The notes under the pieces were generated by a model. The model was not told the DNA's origin. It saw nothing but the letters and a program-made list of their open reading frames with translations, and ran no database searches. From Apostichopus japonicus (lineage: Eukaryota > Echinodermata > Holothuroidea > Aspidochirotida > Stichopodidae): a stretch of DNA of 64,000 nt. Within the stretch, counting starts at the first letter, position 1, and every line of letters starts with the position of its first letter. The DNA is taken from contig NC_092562.1 of the NCBI RefSeq assembly GCF_037975245.1, forward strand, positions 19,252,054 to 19,316,053, read 5' to 3'. Positions 37,579 to 50,187 of this stretch are shown here, piece by piece. The position numbers were made by a program, and so were the translations under genes.

Positions 37579-38108
37579 GTCAGTATTATCATGGAGGTCT
37601 GTTTTACCTCCATGGTATTATGAAGTGACCGGAAAGTGTTTATTTCATTATAAGTGTAAACATCACGTTTTCTGGTTTCCGAGAAATTGTATGAAATTGT
37701 GATGTCATGTTGGTGTATAGTACAGTATGTATGTGCGTGAGCAGCATGTGTGTGGGTGTTTATACAGGGTGTTTGTTTGTACGATGCCTTGTTTTACAAC
37801 ACAATGTCTCAAGAGGGGAAGTTTGATTATCTTCATAAGTAGTATAAGGATGGACACCTAAGGTTACAAGAAGTCTAGTGTTCCTATTGTTTTGGTTGAG
37901 GTCAAATCAATTCTGTTCTTTATTTGTTGTTCTGATAAAGATAATGGCCTTAGTATCCATCAAATATTATGTGACTGTGTTTTTTTTGTTAAAGCACATA
38001 GTAGGTTAATTATCAAACTTTATTTAATAGCAGAAAACAAGTAATAACAACCTCTTTATCATACATGTCAATGAAGTAGTATATATTCATTCTTCTCTTT
38101 CTTTTCAG
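37579..38108 (+). other. Intron between central and C-terminal DUF7869 segments
   Basis: Donor GTCAGT and acceptor CTTTTCAG bound this 530-bp stretch. Nothing else is recognised in it. Confidence 0.45.
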
Positions 38109-38734
38109 GTGTCCTAATTCACACTAAAGGTCCATGTGACAAGTTTGCATACAGGTATATGTTATGACTGATCTGAAGCATATCCAACATGATTCAAACA
38201 TGACCATTACATGCAATTTGTGGACACTAGTGAAGCACAAGGATACTCTTGGGAAGGATCTGTTTTTGCAAATGGATAATTGTTACAGGGAGAATAAGAA
38301 CCGCTATCTTCTGTCCTTCTGCCCTTCTGCCCTTCTGCTCCTTGCTTTTAGAGTTGAAGATCTTCAGAGTGGTGATATATATAAATGTTATAACTTTGCT
38401 AAAGAAGTTATTGAAGTATCTGACTATATTAAAGTTGGGTATATAGCAGCCGTAAACCTCATTGATTCAAGCACACGACCATACTTTGGAGAAGTCACTA
38501 AAATTTAAAAGGATGAGGTTATTTTACATTGGATGGAGGGATCCTGGACTGGAGACTGGAAACTGCTAGACTGTGGCCAAGGAAGAAATAAGCAGCCATA
38601 CACACCATCAGTTTCTTTCCATTCCTTAATGTTCTGGGACTTTAACCCATAAAAATCGCCTTCCAAAGAGGGAAGTCTGTGACTTAAAAGAAAGATATGC
38701 AGCTATAGATAAAGAATTTGAGCTGAATAACTAG
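38109..38734 (+). pseudogene. Decayed DUF7869-type gene, C-terminal segment
   Basis: After the CTTTTCAG acceptor, GVLIHTKG is followed by a frameshift into QHDSNMTI and FLQMDNCYRENKNRYLLSFC, the core HDSN and LDN-RENKNRY motifs of the domain. A CCTTCTG slippage repeat at about 38310-38340 shifts the frame again; the other frame holds LLELKIFRV. The usual VGHTHEDIDQ motif is missing, so the catalytic-looking core is deleted. A further frame has YIKVGYIAAVNL, a stop, then EVILHWMEGSWTGDWKLL, and the end reads LKERYAAIDKEFELNN before TAG at 38732. At least three frameshifts and one stop make this segment clearly dead. Confidence 0.65.
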
Positions 38735-38847
38735 GAAACCTTATGTTTTACACATACTATTGATTGGGCAGTGTGTACTCTTATTTTCTTGCAACAACTT
38801 GTGTAAAAGAAGATATGTAGTTTTGAGCAACACACACAATTTTCTTG

Positions 38848-39750
38848 GTGTATTGCTACACTTAACTGGTTGGGGCATACTGGTACGCCCCAAAGATATA
38901 TACAATTTATCATAGTGGTATATTTCAACATTTAACCGGTTGGGGCGTACTGGTACACCCCAAAGATATATATAATTAATCATAGTGGTGTATTGCTACA
39001 CTTAACTGGTTGGGGCGTACTGGTACGCCCCAAAGATATATACAATGTATCATAGTGGTCTATTGCTAAATTTAACTGGTTGGGGCGGGGCGTACTGGTA
39101 CGCCCCAAAGATATATACAATTTATCATTGAGGTATATTTCTACACTTAACTGGTTGGGGCGTACTGGTACGCCCCAAAGATATATACAATTTATCATAG
39201 TGGTATATTTCAACATTTAACTGGTTGGGGCGTACTGGTACGCCCCAAAGATATATATAATTAATCATAGTGGTGTATTGCTACACTTAACTGGTTGGGG
39301 CGTACTGGTACGCCCCAAAGATATATACAATGTATCATAGTGGTCTATTGCTACACTTAACTGGTTGGGGCGGGGCGTACTGGTACGCCCCAAAGATATA
39401 TACAATTTATCATAGAGGTATATTTCTGCACTTAACTGGTTGGGGCGTACTGGTACGCCCCAAAGATATATACAATTTATCATAGTGGTCTATTGCTACA
39501 CTTAACTGGTTGGGGCGTACTGGTACGCCCCAAAGATATATACAATTTATCATAGAGGTATATTTCTACACTTAACTGGTTGGGGCGTACTGGTACGCCC
39601 CAAAGATATATGTAATTAATCATAGTGGTGTATTGCTACACTTAACTGGTTGGGGCGTACTGGTACGCCCCAAAGATAAATACAATTTATCATAGAAGTG
39701 CATTTCTACACTTAACTGGTTGGGGTGTATTGGAACGCCCCAAAGATACA
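38848..39750. repeat. Palindrome-bearing satellite array 2 (70-bp units)
   Basis: Thirteen head-to-tail units of about 70 bp. Each has TTAACTGGTTGGGG leading into the 20-bp core GGGGCGTACTGGTACGCCCC (9-bp complementary arms), then AAAGATATATACAATTTATC and a variable TAGTGGTATATTTCTACAC. Two units carry an extra GGGGC before the core. The first and last units are the most diverged. Open frames on the minus strand across the array arise from the repeat and are not genes. Confidence 0.95.
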
Positions 39751-40773
39751 AAAAACATTGTACAATATATCCATTTTGCCCCAAAATGACTATTTATCAA
39801 AAAATACTTGCATTTTATGTTCGCTTTGGGAAAACCATACCAAAAGTAATCATATATTAAATTTTTGCTATATTTTGTCAACTTGATTGATAAAAATCTT
39901 TGCTTTTGTTAGTAAGTGATGGTTTATTCAAAATTCAGTGAATGTTATGGCTAAATTGCTTAATTTGTTAGTATCTGTAACAGCAAACTCTTTTAAGACA
40001 TCTAATCCACCAGAATAGAGATAAAATGTTTATGTCTGCTCGTTTTACTATGAATTAACAAGGTAACACTGTTGTGTAAAATTATTCCATTTAAATGGCT
40101 ATTTATCCTGCATTTTTGAATAAATGTATATGTACAGAATTTTACAAATAAGAAATGTTACATGCAAATAAATGAGAAAATACGCAACATATTTCAAATG
40201 TCATATTTTTCATGTACTTATACAATGCAAAAGCCAGGCCTTGGTTAACAGACCACATTTCAACGTAAAATGGTTGAATTCACTCGTACATCTTTCATTT
40301 TTCAGCTTTTACTTGGAGAAAAAGTGAAAAGTCATATTTCCTTAATTACCCAAATGTTTCCTAGTCTCTTCAACCTTCTTTATAATCTTCTGATCAGAAT
40401 ATGCCGTTTTTCCTCAACGTATAACTGCATATATAATCTATTGTATGAGTGAATAGAGATATAGAGTGACAGAAAGTGGCAAAGCACCAATATAATTTTC
40501 CAGATGCTTTGAGAAATGAAACACATGTAACTCCCATAAACTGGGTTGTCACGCAACGCACTTTATGCACGTCTGTGGATAGTTTACCATGATAGACTTT
40601 GAGTGTGCTAATATTTGGGCAATATATATACCGTATCCTCAATACACTTGAAAGTTCAAAGGTAGCATATATAAATACAATGTTTTTTATTGAGTTACAC
40701 ACTAAATGTTGTCTCTAGTTCTTGACAGAAGTTTTCACTAGCTACACGCTAACGAAAATGAATAGCTGACAAG
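39751..40773. other. Non-coding stretch after satellite 2
   Basis: Nothing recognised. The 102-codon minus-strand open frame at 40394-40702 is not similar to any family I know. Confidence 0.35.
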
Positions 40774-40998
40774 TTAGCCATTCATGACACCATCAATTTG
40801 CGGCGTATCATGAAAGTCAAGATTGTTTGCTACGAGATTCTGAAGTTTTGTTACTTGTGAACAGACCTCTTTACTGAGTAGAAAACAATTTTCGTATGCT
40901 GTTTCTGTGAGGCCTAAAGGGTCTAAAATTTCCTCAATTGACCCAATTATTACATCATTTATTGTAGAATCGGGGAGTGTAAGTTTGTCTCCCGAAGC
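40774..40998 (-). CDS. Candidate terminal coding exon, unrecognised
   Basis: On the minus strand a pyrimidine-rich CCCTCTATTCTACGTCCGTGTAG leads directly into 74 sense codons and TAA, in phase 0. The frame has no ATG near its start, as expected for an internal or terminal exon. The peptide is polar and helical-looking (NDVIIGSIEEILDPLGL, then SKEVCSQVTKLQNLVANNL). No upstream exon was found. It could be chance, although 74 codons without a stop is uncommon in DNA this AT-rich. Confidence 0.3.
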   Translation of the reverse strand, partial: ASGDKLTLPDSTINDVIIGSIEEILDPLGLTETAYENCFLLSKEVCSQVTKLQNLVANNLDFHDTPQIDGVMNG

Positions 40999-43900
40999 CT
41001 ACACGGACGTAGAATAGAGGGCTCTGTAATTTATAATCAGCAATTATGCTCATATTTTTTAACCATCCAAAGTTATAGTTGTACTCATCGTTGAGTTTGT
41101 ATGCCAAGAGTTAATAAAAAAGGAACTTTTAAGCAAATATCCGCTTATGAAGACTATTTATGAAGACTTTCATTTGTACGCTCGGATTAAAGTTACTAGT
41201 GTAAGGCCCGGCTTAACTTATACCTGGAACTATAAAAAATAAGCCTTGCAATAACATGTCAAATATATGTTCTCCTGCTGCATTTTGGCATTTTACCTGT
41301 GATAGGAAAACAGTCGGGCGGATTGATGTAAACTGTAATAGGAGTATGCCACCCAAAGACCTCCTTTGCTCTACAGAGTTAATAATTTATTCAAAATATG
41401 GGTAACCAGCAAGCGCATGTTTGCGTGCTATGTACGATAGTAGATATTGTTGTCTCACCCATATATCTTGACATTCCATTTTATATGTCGTCCACACCGA
41501 TCGCGTATAGGCGTCCTCTGCGGATATTCTTCCTTCCTCTGTGTACACTACATCATTTCCGGTAATGCATGCATGCAGAAAATGTATCGGGCAAACGCAA
41601 TATTCTAATAGTAACGCTCATATCATGACATGATTATCTTATATCTAACCATCCCTAAATATGGGTTCATTGAAAAGAACTTATTATCTCATTCCTACAT
41701 CTAATGAAATCGGTTCAACAGCTTCTTAGGTCGCCTTCTCACGTAGTCCGGGGAATATCTTTCCATATGAACTTAAGCTTCTGAAAACTAACTATCTAAG
41801 AAAAAGCTCTTTAGTGTATGAAACTTCCTTTGGAAAGTTTATCCACAGGACATTTGTCGGTCAAATTAATCTGCTAGTAACTTTCGAACATTTATTTTAA
41901 AGTTGGTCATTTGCATTATCTGGTTAGGGAAGTATAGTTTGATTGTGATAACACGTTTGGAATAATGTGGTCAGTTTGAAACAAAACAGAGCCAAATAAA
42001 CAAACATGAAATTGGAAAAAAGGATATTCACAGCTCTTGACATTTTCGCATGCAGTGACCGCTCAGTGATCCGTCACATGAACTATTGACATTTTGCTCA
42101 CTCAACCGCGCTTTGTGATCTCTGGGGCAAATCAAAATGAGTATAAAACATATATATGAAAAAATAAATACAAGATTATAAAAGTCACGGGTTTCTTAAA
42201 GTGAACAAAGACTGTGCAAATGAAAGGCAATGACTAAAAATTTAGCTTAGTCACAACTTCATTTAACTTACGGTTTTACCTTAAAATTTCTTCTTGCAGT
42301 TTTTAGATCCTGTTGGCTAAGTTATGACGTTACTTAGATTTGCTTTCGTTACTCTTCCTGTTTTCTGTTTGTTTTAAGTTCCAACTGGTTCTTTCCGTGC
42401 GCTATGTTTCATTCTACAGTTTATTTTACTGACTTAAGAGTATTAAATCCTGGTTCTGTGAATTTTGTTTTTTTGTTCCATTACGTTTCTTTTTTTAAAC
42501 TTTTTGGCCGCTTTATAATGAATCGTTAATTTTACTTACGTTTACTTATTAATTTGTTTCAATAACCGCTCCCAACCCCAAAAGACCCTCGCCCCCCCCC
42601 CCCAAGAAAAAGACACATTTACAAAAAAAAACCTCGAAGCACTCCATACTTGAATAAACGTCACCTTACAGTTAATTTTCATGCTCTTATTTTCTAAGCT
42701 TGACATATTTTGGTCGTTTGAATGATCGCATATTGTAGATCTGGCTTAATTGAATAGCGTTTGCCATTGCATCTCTCAACATTGCATTCTTATTGTTAGT
42801 AAGAAAATGATATGATATTATTATTTCTTGGAGCCTGGGTCCTCTCCCTTAAATAAAATCAAAGTTTAGACGTTAAATGGTGTATTCCGAGGCATATATA
42901 GATATGATAAATTAAGTCTTAATAATTACCTTCAGCATTAATCAAGTTGACCTTTGCGAATAGTGATATAGGGGTCTGGTTCCGCACACCCAGTTTTGAA
43001 AGGTAAGTTTGTGGGGCGGGGAATTCAGGTTCACTCACCCAAGGCTATACTTTTGAACCTATATGGTGCTAAAAGTACGTAACAAAACTCATTCATTAAT
43101 CTGGCAAGAGGCTTATTGTGTATTACTTTTTTTCCAGATTTTATTAGGGGGCAGCCAGTGGGGTGAAGGATTCAGCGCAGATTTTATTTGAGGAGGGGTG
43201 AAGGATTCAGTGGAGATTTCATTTGGGGACGGGAGGGGGTGAAGGATTCTGTGCAGATTGGGGGGGGGGGTGCTCACTCCCATTGTGGTTTAGTTTCCGT
43301 CTGTTCCATTCTGTGGACAATAAGCAGCTGAAAGTCTTAGAAAAAGATACTGAAGAAGAAAAAATAGAATAAATATCGTCCCAGTTTTTCGCGTAGTGGC
43401 GAATGTTCACTTTTGGCGAAATTGAGATAATTATTGTTCTTACCTATTTCGAGGGTGAAGAATCGGTTAAGGCGGGCTAGAAGTTCTAAAACTGTCTAGT
43501 TGTTTAGTTATTTCTGACTGATTTTTGACGAATGTCCACCTAAAGCCCACTCTCGTTTTCACAAACTGACGAATACTTTAGTCATTATTACCACTCAGTA
43601 ACACAGCATCACAATTTTACATGCGTTTTTGCATAACGACGAATATTACCCTTTAGAAACAAGCCGAACACAACAACCATGTCAACTAACTGCCATTTGA
43701 AAACAACCAGGATTATGGGAAGGTAACATCTTTTTATTTCCACCTCGTCTTTCAATTGATTTATGAAGCATTTCATACACGATAGTATAACTCGTGAAAA
43801 CAGAATGGCCAGTGAGTCAACAATGATATACCTGAATAGTAGCCTATAGTGTTATGATTGCAGTATATTCGATGCCTGTATCTGTTACGCGAGTAGCTAT

Positions 43901-45090
43901 ATAAAGTAGACTGGAGTAACGCTATTTATCTCTACTGAATCGGTGTAACAGTGTCGGTACATTTAATTAGAGCTGTGTGTAAATGAGGAAACATGCAGTG
44001 TAATTCACTGACGGACATTGATGAAGATGTTTGTAACTCGTATAAAAATGATGAATATATCACTCAAATTTTAATTGTGACCGCGATACCTAGACCAAGG
44101 TTAATTAAGTTAAACCATTATTAGTGTTAGCCTAACCATACCTACGTATTAAAGGGTAGGATCCCTACCATCATAATGAACTTTTATCTCCAAGATCCTC
44201 CTGATGAACTTATCCCTAAAATATCTAAGTCCATTACCTTGCACGGTACGGGAGTAAATTGGTTATTAAAAGTCGTGGCATGGAGCTACTTTGTTGCCAA
44301 TGTGTAGTGTCACTTGGGATGGTGGGATGGGGGGGGGGGGGTGTAATTTAATTATTTAAGTTTCCTGTCTCCTTTCAATGTGAATGTAAACAGTTCAATA
44401 AAAAAAATCTAGTATTATGACAAATTGAAACATGCAAACACCAGCTTCAATTTAATATGTAAAGAAACGTTAAACATGTAACATCTCCCTAAAGAAGTAC
44501 GGTTTCTCTTAGCTGTTGGCGGCTTTGCGAGTCATCACGGGCATTGCTCTAACCTAACTGTTAGCTACCTTTATCTGGCTTAGTAATACCTAGTTACATA
44601 GCTGAAGGTCACATACTTTTACATGAAATTTTGGAAGGTACTAAAATAGTTTATACTTAGGTAGTAATTTTGCTACAAAGGACGAGGGAGGGGAGGGGAG
44701 GGGGGGAGCGTTTAGACCGAATTACTAGAAAATCTGTATAGCAACCTTCAGATTTAACAGAAAATTGGACGTATTCTTTCACAGGCTAAGAATTTCAGGA
44801 TCACAGGGGAATTTATACCAGAACTTTTGGAAAAATAAACGAAGTATGAACCAGAATATGGACATACAAACCAAATGAACATCACCAGACTGATACACCC
44901 TCAGCCCTGGTTTCCATACATTTGAATTGTTAACCATAAGGTTGCTCGACATAAGAAAGGAGAAGGCATTTGCTGTTTCAGAACGGAAGTTGCAAGCCAC
45001 TCGAAGAATCTATGTATTGCAGATATCAAACGTTTGAGTAATCCATGATATTGTGTCTCATTAAGATTGAAAGGAAAGAATTATAACAAA
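40999..45090. other. Long non-coding stretch
   Basis: No gene supported. Notable parts: a poly-C run at about 42592, a small G-rich tandem repeat (GGGTGAAGGATTC units) at 43139-43260, several GACGAAT motifs at 43396-43655, and a poly-G run at about 44329. Confidence 0.4.
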
Positions 45091-45635
45091 GGGTCTTTTT
45101 CTTGACTTTGCCAAATCAATTAATGAAGGATCTTTTACGATTTATCAAAGAAACATGGCTTATTCATTGGCAGACACAATTTCTTCAAGGATGATCCAGA
45201 CAAGTTAGGTTGGATAAAGGGATATCGAAATATCGGAAATAAAGGCTAGTGTGCCTTAGGGGAGAGGGGTCCATTATCTGCTATATATGCTTATATTATG
45301 TACTATATAACTTATATAAATATAAAAATATCAAATTCACACATTTCTGTCACAAAAATATGCCGATGATACTGCTGTATCATGCACACTTCCTAAGAGC
45401 TCTGTTGAATCTGACCAATGAAATTATCAATTTCTGTAATGATGACATAGTTCCAACATGTGACTACAAGACTTTATTTTGTCACTCCAAAATAAAGGAA
45501 TTTGTTTTTGAAAGTAAAACCATAAAAAATGAAGGTCTCATTCTATCAAGATCGCAACGTATTATAATTGAGGGATCTGAGGTGGCTAGAACCTCGAAAA
45601 CTGAGTACTGGGAGTATAGAGCGACGACAGTTTGA
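45091..45635 (+). mobile_element. Degenerate LINE reverse-transcriptase fragment
   Basis: Conserved reverse-transcriptase landmarks appear in the right order on the + strand but in changing frames: GLFLDFAKSI (the first catalytic-Asp block) at about 45091, WIKGYRN near 45210, and YADDT (the catalytic YADD block) at 45359-45373, followed by CDYKTLFCHSKIKEF and IIIEGSEVARTSKTEY as in the palm/thumb region of CR1/L2-like elements. Stops and frameshifts show it is dead. It lies 280 bp left of the 4.1-kb inverted-repeat element. Confidence 0.75.
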
Positions 45636-47792
45636 TCTTGTCTGCAAAACATCAAGGTATTAAAAAAAGTATATTATATAGTATCTAGTGTGGCTTATAC
45701 GTTGTCTCTTTCTGTAACCAAAAGGCTAAGGAAAATGTTTTCAATAGTATTATTCTACCATGGCACATGTGATCTATACAGTGCGTGCCTGGCATCATTT
45801 TATATTGCCAAAAAAAGCAAAGAATGAAGAATGAAGTTTCTTAAATACACATCAGCTATATTTAATTTAAATTACAATATACTTTTAAAAAAAGCAAATG
45901 CTGCTGCAAGACCCGTAGGCCATCAGCTGAAGCTCAAAATGTGGCTGTAAAATCAGTTTCGTTCCAGCAACACCGGGTCTAGATTTTTAATGCATTTTGG
46001 GGTAGTTTAATGCATCACAAACATTATATCAAAAGTTCTCCAAAAAATTTCCTGCAGTATTTTTGTAAGAAACCCTTGAAATTGGGTATGTTATGTAGAC
46101 ATTACGTGCTACGATGCTATGTATTAGGAACACATGTGCTAACGTTAGATTTGGTACAGTGGTGCATACATACCACTCTTTTCTTATATGTTAAATTACG
46201 ACTGACATATTTTGTTTGTATAATAGTTGGGTCAGGGTTACAAGAATGGTGGAAGAGGATTCTGGTCTAAGGGTCTGTGAGGGTTGTTTTCAGGCATTAC
46301 AAGTTGTGCCCCCCCCCCCCTCCATTTTCGCCAAAATGGTAAAAAATCACATTTTCAACTTTGAAATATGAAATACAATTTTTGCACATTATAACTTAAG
46401 GGTTTTAATTATAAAAATGTACCACTTTTAATAAACTCAGATATAATGCTTTGTAATAAATCAAATATTTTTAGATTTTCCCCCTATGTTATGAATGCAT
46501 TTCGTCTGTGCATGTATGCATAAATATACACATATAATGAAAAGTTCCTCTCCATAATTGTTACACTCCCCATCCAAACTGTTTTACAAATGCGACCCCC
46601 TCCCCCTCTACTTTACATGTAGCTAAATCCCTAGTTACAATGAGATGTACCAATGCCCCAAGACCAGTGAGCTATTTCTTTTGTATAAATCAATATATAA
46701 GTTGGCACACTAAGACGTCATGGCATATCGTAGATGTGAAATAAAGTTATAGTCGGTATATATCCGTTACCTTAGTACTCTTTCTACAGTCTCCTGCAAA
46801 ACTATGTACTTTCTCCTTGTTACTGAAACGACATGTTTATAATTCGTATTCCTGCAAAAAGAGTTTCCAAGGGAGTTAACGCATAAAAGAAAAGATCGAC
46901 AAGGTTTCGAATGGTATTTTGAATAATAATAGTTCTATATTCTACAAATAATATGAATAATAAAGGTGAATGGTACAAATAAGTGAATAACGAAGACAGT
47001 TAACTTAAGCCCCAGATATAAAGAAATAATGTATCTATTAAGACTGGGTCGATACACTCAATGGTGTAGTAGAGCTGGGCCTTTGCGATGATTCAAGATA
47101 CAGGTTCTTCATCAAAAGGCGCGGCGCGGAATTAATAAGTGATTAAAAGTTCATCCAAGGACAGTTGTACTAGTCTTAACAGTATCCACTTCAATTCACT
47201 GCATGGAAGTCAGATATGGTATGGAAAAGGGAAAGTCTATTCCGTAGTAGAGGTGAAGATAATTAGATGAAATAAAAGTCACTAAAGACTTGAATATCCT
47301 TCAGTCAAAACTTGAACAGATGCACAGAACATATTAACAATATGAATAAAACAGGTAACGAAATGTTACGGCAAACAATAAAGAACCGTGATATTGGAAC
47401 AGGGTCAGGGTCGATGGTTCCCCAACAACAGTGTATAAACCTTTGACTGGTTTCAGGACGCGGTATTTGCGTCATCGTCATCAGTAAATGTAGTTGTGAA
47501 TATGCAAGAGGTAAAGCATGCCCATAACACCCTCCTCCCCCCTCCCATCCCCTCTAAAAAAAAAGTGTGATTTGAAGAAAATGTGGATATTTATCAAAGG
47601 TGTCTGGTAGGTAGGGTAATCTACGTAAAACTACTAATAGCTAAAATGAATATATGAATAAGATCATGTTTACTGGTTCCTTTAAACTCTGGGGAACAAA
47701 ATAATGACAACATGACTTTGAAAAAGTTAACCCTCTTCACAAACTTCAAACTTGATTAAAATTTCAGACTAAGATATCGAGATTTAACACCA

Positions 47793-48191
47793 TCACAGTT
47801 CATCCTCCAAATCATCTTCCCCTGCATCAACAATCTCAACATCTTCTTGGAAGTTGCTGCAATTTCTATATTTACATAGGTCTGTACACGGTAGTTGTGC
47901 ATTCATTCAGGAACATCTTCCTTTAAGACATTTGCCGACTCTACAGCTACTGCTGACACACTGAAGCAAAACATCTGGGTCAGGTGGCTTCGTCATCCAA
48001 GTGATTATAAGGTCATCATTTTCAAGTTTACATCCATGTCCCTCTGGTGAGAGTGCATCAATCCTTGGCTGCAATGCCCTACTGTGAATAGCAGCCTGGT
48101 TGGTGCAGCGCTTAACATGCTGGATCAGAGCATCTTTTGTTGGTGGTAAACTCTGCTCTGAGGAGGAGATGAACAGAACACCTTGTACCAT
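47793..48191 (-). pseudogene. Same Cys-rich gene, C-terminal exon with one stop
   Basis: The frame starts within a conserved region and contains LPPTKDALIQHVKRCTNQAA, LSPEGHGCK, and a Cys cluster CVSSSCRVGKCLKGRC. A TGA at 47907 interrupts it, after which the same frame continues with PCTDLCKYRNCSN and an acidic tail ending DDLEDEL at TGA 47793. The order LPPTK-AL-QH, SPEGWGW-like, and a tesmin/CXC-like Cys motif with acidic tail is the usual C-terminus of the family. Only the single stop breaks this exon. Confidence 0.65.
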
Positions 48192-48403
48192 GAAATTGGA
48201 TATTTTTGAGTCTCACATTTTATGATGGGGTACCAATATAATTACAATTCAGCTAGAAATATGTTGCAAATTTCTTTAATAATTTCAATGGAAAGATTAA
48301 CCTGATATTGCATCTCAAAGCGTTTAGAGAATTTTTTAATTTTCCAAGTCCTAGATCCACCCCTGAACACTCAATGAACCAAACATTGAAGAGAGTACTT
48401 TAC

Positions 48404-48560
48404 CTTTCAAGATCTGTATGTCTTCCTTGTCAAGAATTGTATCTAGTTTCTTCAACATGGAGAGTGGTACCTCACTTCAATGGCAACACGGTCTTTTCCT
48501 CTAATATTCATAAAATCTGGGCTCATCTTTTTTCCGCTCTGCTGCTTGTCGAAGCAATAC
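48404..48560 (-). pseudogene. Same Cys-rich gene, middle exon (decayed)
   Basis: On the minus strand TTTTATTAAG precedes and TTGAAAG|GTAAAGT follows this 157-bp segment. One frame gives LLRQAAERKKDEPRFYEY and another, after a one-base shift, IRGKDRVAIEVRYHSPC. Both fit the GKD-VAiEVRYH-sC motif that follows the TFDGG motif in the family. A stop and a frameshift are present. Confidence 0.55.
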
Positions 48561-49237
48561 CTTAATAAAATGAAATAAAAAAAGCAAATTGTTTTGCATT
48601 TTCTGTTGATCAAAATGTAAGTTTGAACAAATAAGAACTAAGACAATTTTATTTATATACCATGTGATCTGCTCATCTTCTATGGACAAACAAAGACACA
48701 TTCAAATTTTGCAAACCAGTGTCATGCAAAAAAAAATTAAAACAGGCTTTTTTTGACAGTACGGTACATTATCTCTTAATTTTATGGTTTAAATTATACA
48801 ATGGTAGGTTATATCTGTTACTACTAATAAAGGAGACAGATACTTGTTCATTTTGGTAAAGCTAGACAGGCTGACCATAAGACCTTGCAAACCTAACCTT
48901 ATTGCACCTTTGTAACACTTATTTTTCTAACTAATATAATATCTCTATCATTCAAATAAAGGGCCACAGTAAGAAAACTATGAAGCCTGTATTTAACACT
49001 TAGGCTAGTGCCCCAGATGGAGAATTTGAAACAAATTTCCGTTCCTACCACCTTATAACAAAACAAATCAGATGACCATGCCACTAAGTAATTATATTAT
49101 GTTCAGGTCCAACACTGTGCCCTTTGACTTGGATTCTATCCCTTAAGAGCTACTGATCTTGCATTATGCAACTTCTCTTAACACTTCAACTATGCCACAG
49201 AAGTACAAGTTGAGTCGTGTAGTATGCTTAGGCTTAC

Positions 49238-49716
49238 CTCCATCGAAAGTCTCTGCCTGCTGCAGCTTGTCCCGTTTGCAACGCCTAGTAATGTATTGTT
49301 TCTTTTCCCACATATAATAAATTGAACAGGCAATACACCAGAGCTTCTGCTTGGTTTCCTCGATCTTTTCCGTCAATTCTTCGTTTAAAATCATATGGGG
49401 TCTCCTCTGGAACTGTCCGTTTTCTTGCAGCAATGTGCTTGCTATCAATGAACCGCCTGTAACACTTATCGTGGAACCCCATCATACTATGCTGTTGAAC
49501 ACACGCTTGATCGTAGTAGGCCATGGAGTAATCAGTAGTACGGCGATATCAGTCTCCGCCGCTGAGATTAAGCCAATCTTTAGCGCAGGAAGTAACTTTA
49601 TTCCATCGTTTATTCGTCAGTGCCTTGAATGCTTCAAATTTTACAGATTCAATGTGCACTGAGCACTGTAGATTTCCGTGTGTCGGAGACTGACTAGCGC
49701 CCGTGGGAGCCGCCAT
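49238..49716 (-). pseudogene. Cys-rich transposon-associated gene, first exon (decayed)
   Basis: From an ATG at 49716 the frame reads MAAPTGASQ, then FEAFKALTNKRWNKVTSCA, a stop at codon 56 (TGA), and continues in the same frame with GFHDKCYRRFIDSKHIAARK. A second frame then carries CIACSIYYMWEKKQYITRRC and KRDKLQQAETFDGG, ending at GGAG|GTAAGCC. These motifs (F-x-W near the start, FH-KCYRRF, C-C...KLQQAETFDGG) characterise an uncharacterised protein family common in cnidarian, mollusc and echinoderm genomes. One stop and at least one frameshift disable it. The exon lies just inside the right inverted repeat. Confidence 0.6.
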
Positions 49717-50187
49717 GTTTGTTGTTTTCTACAAAGATTGCACACAGAACTCATGGCTCATTGGACAATTCATATCACATGGTACAGATATCTCACTGGC
49801 GCACAACTTTTGAACGTAAAACGGCAGGTTTCTTAACATACGCAATAAAAAATATAGTTCGATCTTTCGAGCGGAATTGCAAAAAAACTGCAGGAAAGTA
49901 CATGGAGAACTTTTGGATCATTAATCTTAGTTAATTTATGTATTCAATGCTGTAGAGAAATTTTAGACCCGCAGTTGCTGGAACGAAACAAGCGAATTTC
50001 GACCTTCAGCTGATGGCCTACCGAGTTTACAAGAATGTCTAATAAGATTTACAGTGATCAGAATCACGCTTTGTACACTGTACTAAAAAGTCTCCTGCAA
50101 AAATCGAGCAGAAATTTAAGCAATCCCCACATAAAACCGAACGTTATATACCGTGCTGCTTATACATTCCATCCGAGCACTTAGAAT

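Larger units (their letters stand above)
45915..50021 (-). mobile_element. 4.1-kb terminal-inverted-repeat element with a decayed Cys-rich gene
   Basis: The left end GTAGGCCATCAGCTGAAG is matched by the inverted right end CTTCAGCTGATGGCCTAC; the match continues inward with TTTCGTTCCAGCAAC and GGGTCTA, giving terminal inverted repeats of about 70 bp. CCG abuts both ends if the outermost G is excluded, so a 3-bp target duplication is possible but weak. The right half carries three segments of one minus-strand gene, starting about 305 bp inside the right end; the left half (45985-47790) has no recognisable coding sequence apart from short unrecognised frames. I read this as a degraded DNA transposon; the superfamily is not clear to me. 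Confidence 0.7.

Noticed and set aside
38741-39483. Several minus-strand open frames of 65-80 codons with repeated YLWGVPVRPNQ-like peptides
   Set aside because: They come from the 70-bp satellite. The repeat unit happens to lack stops in those frames; frame changes each unit.
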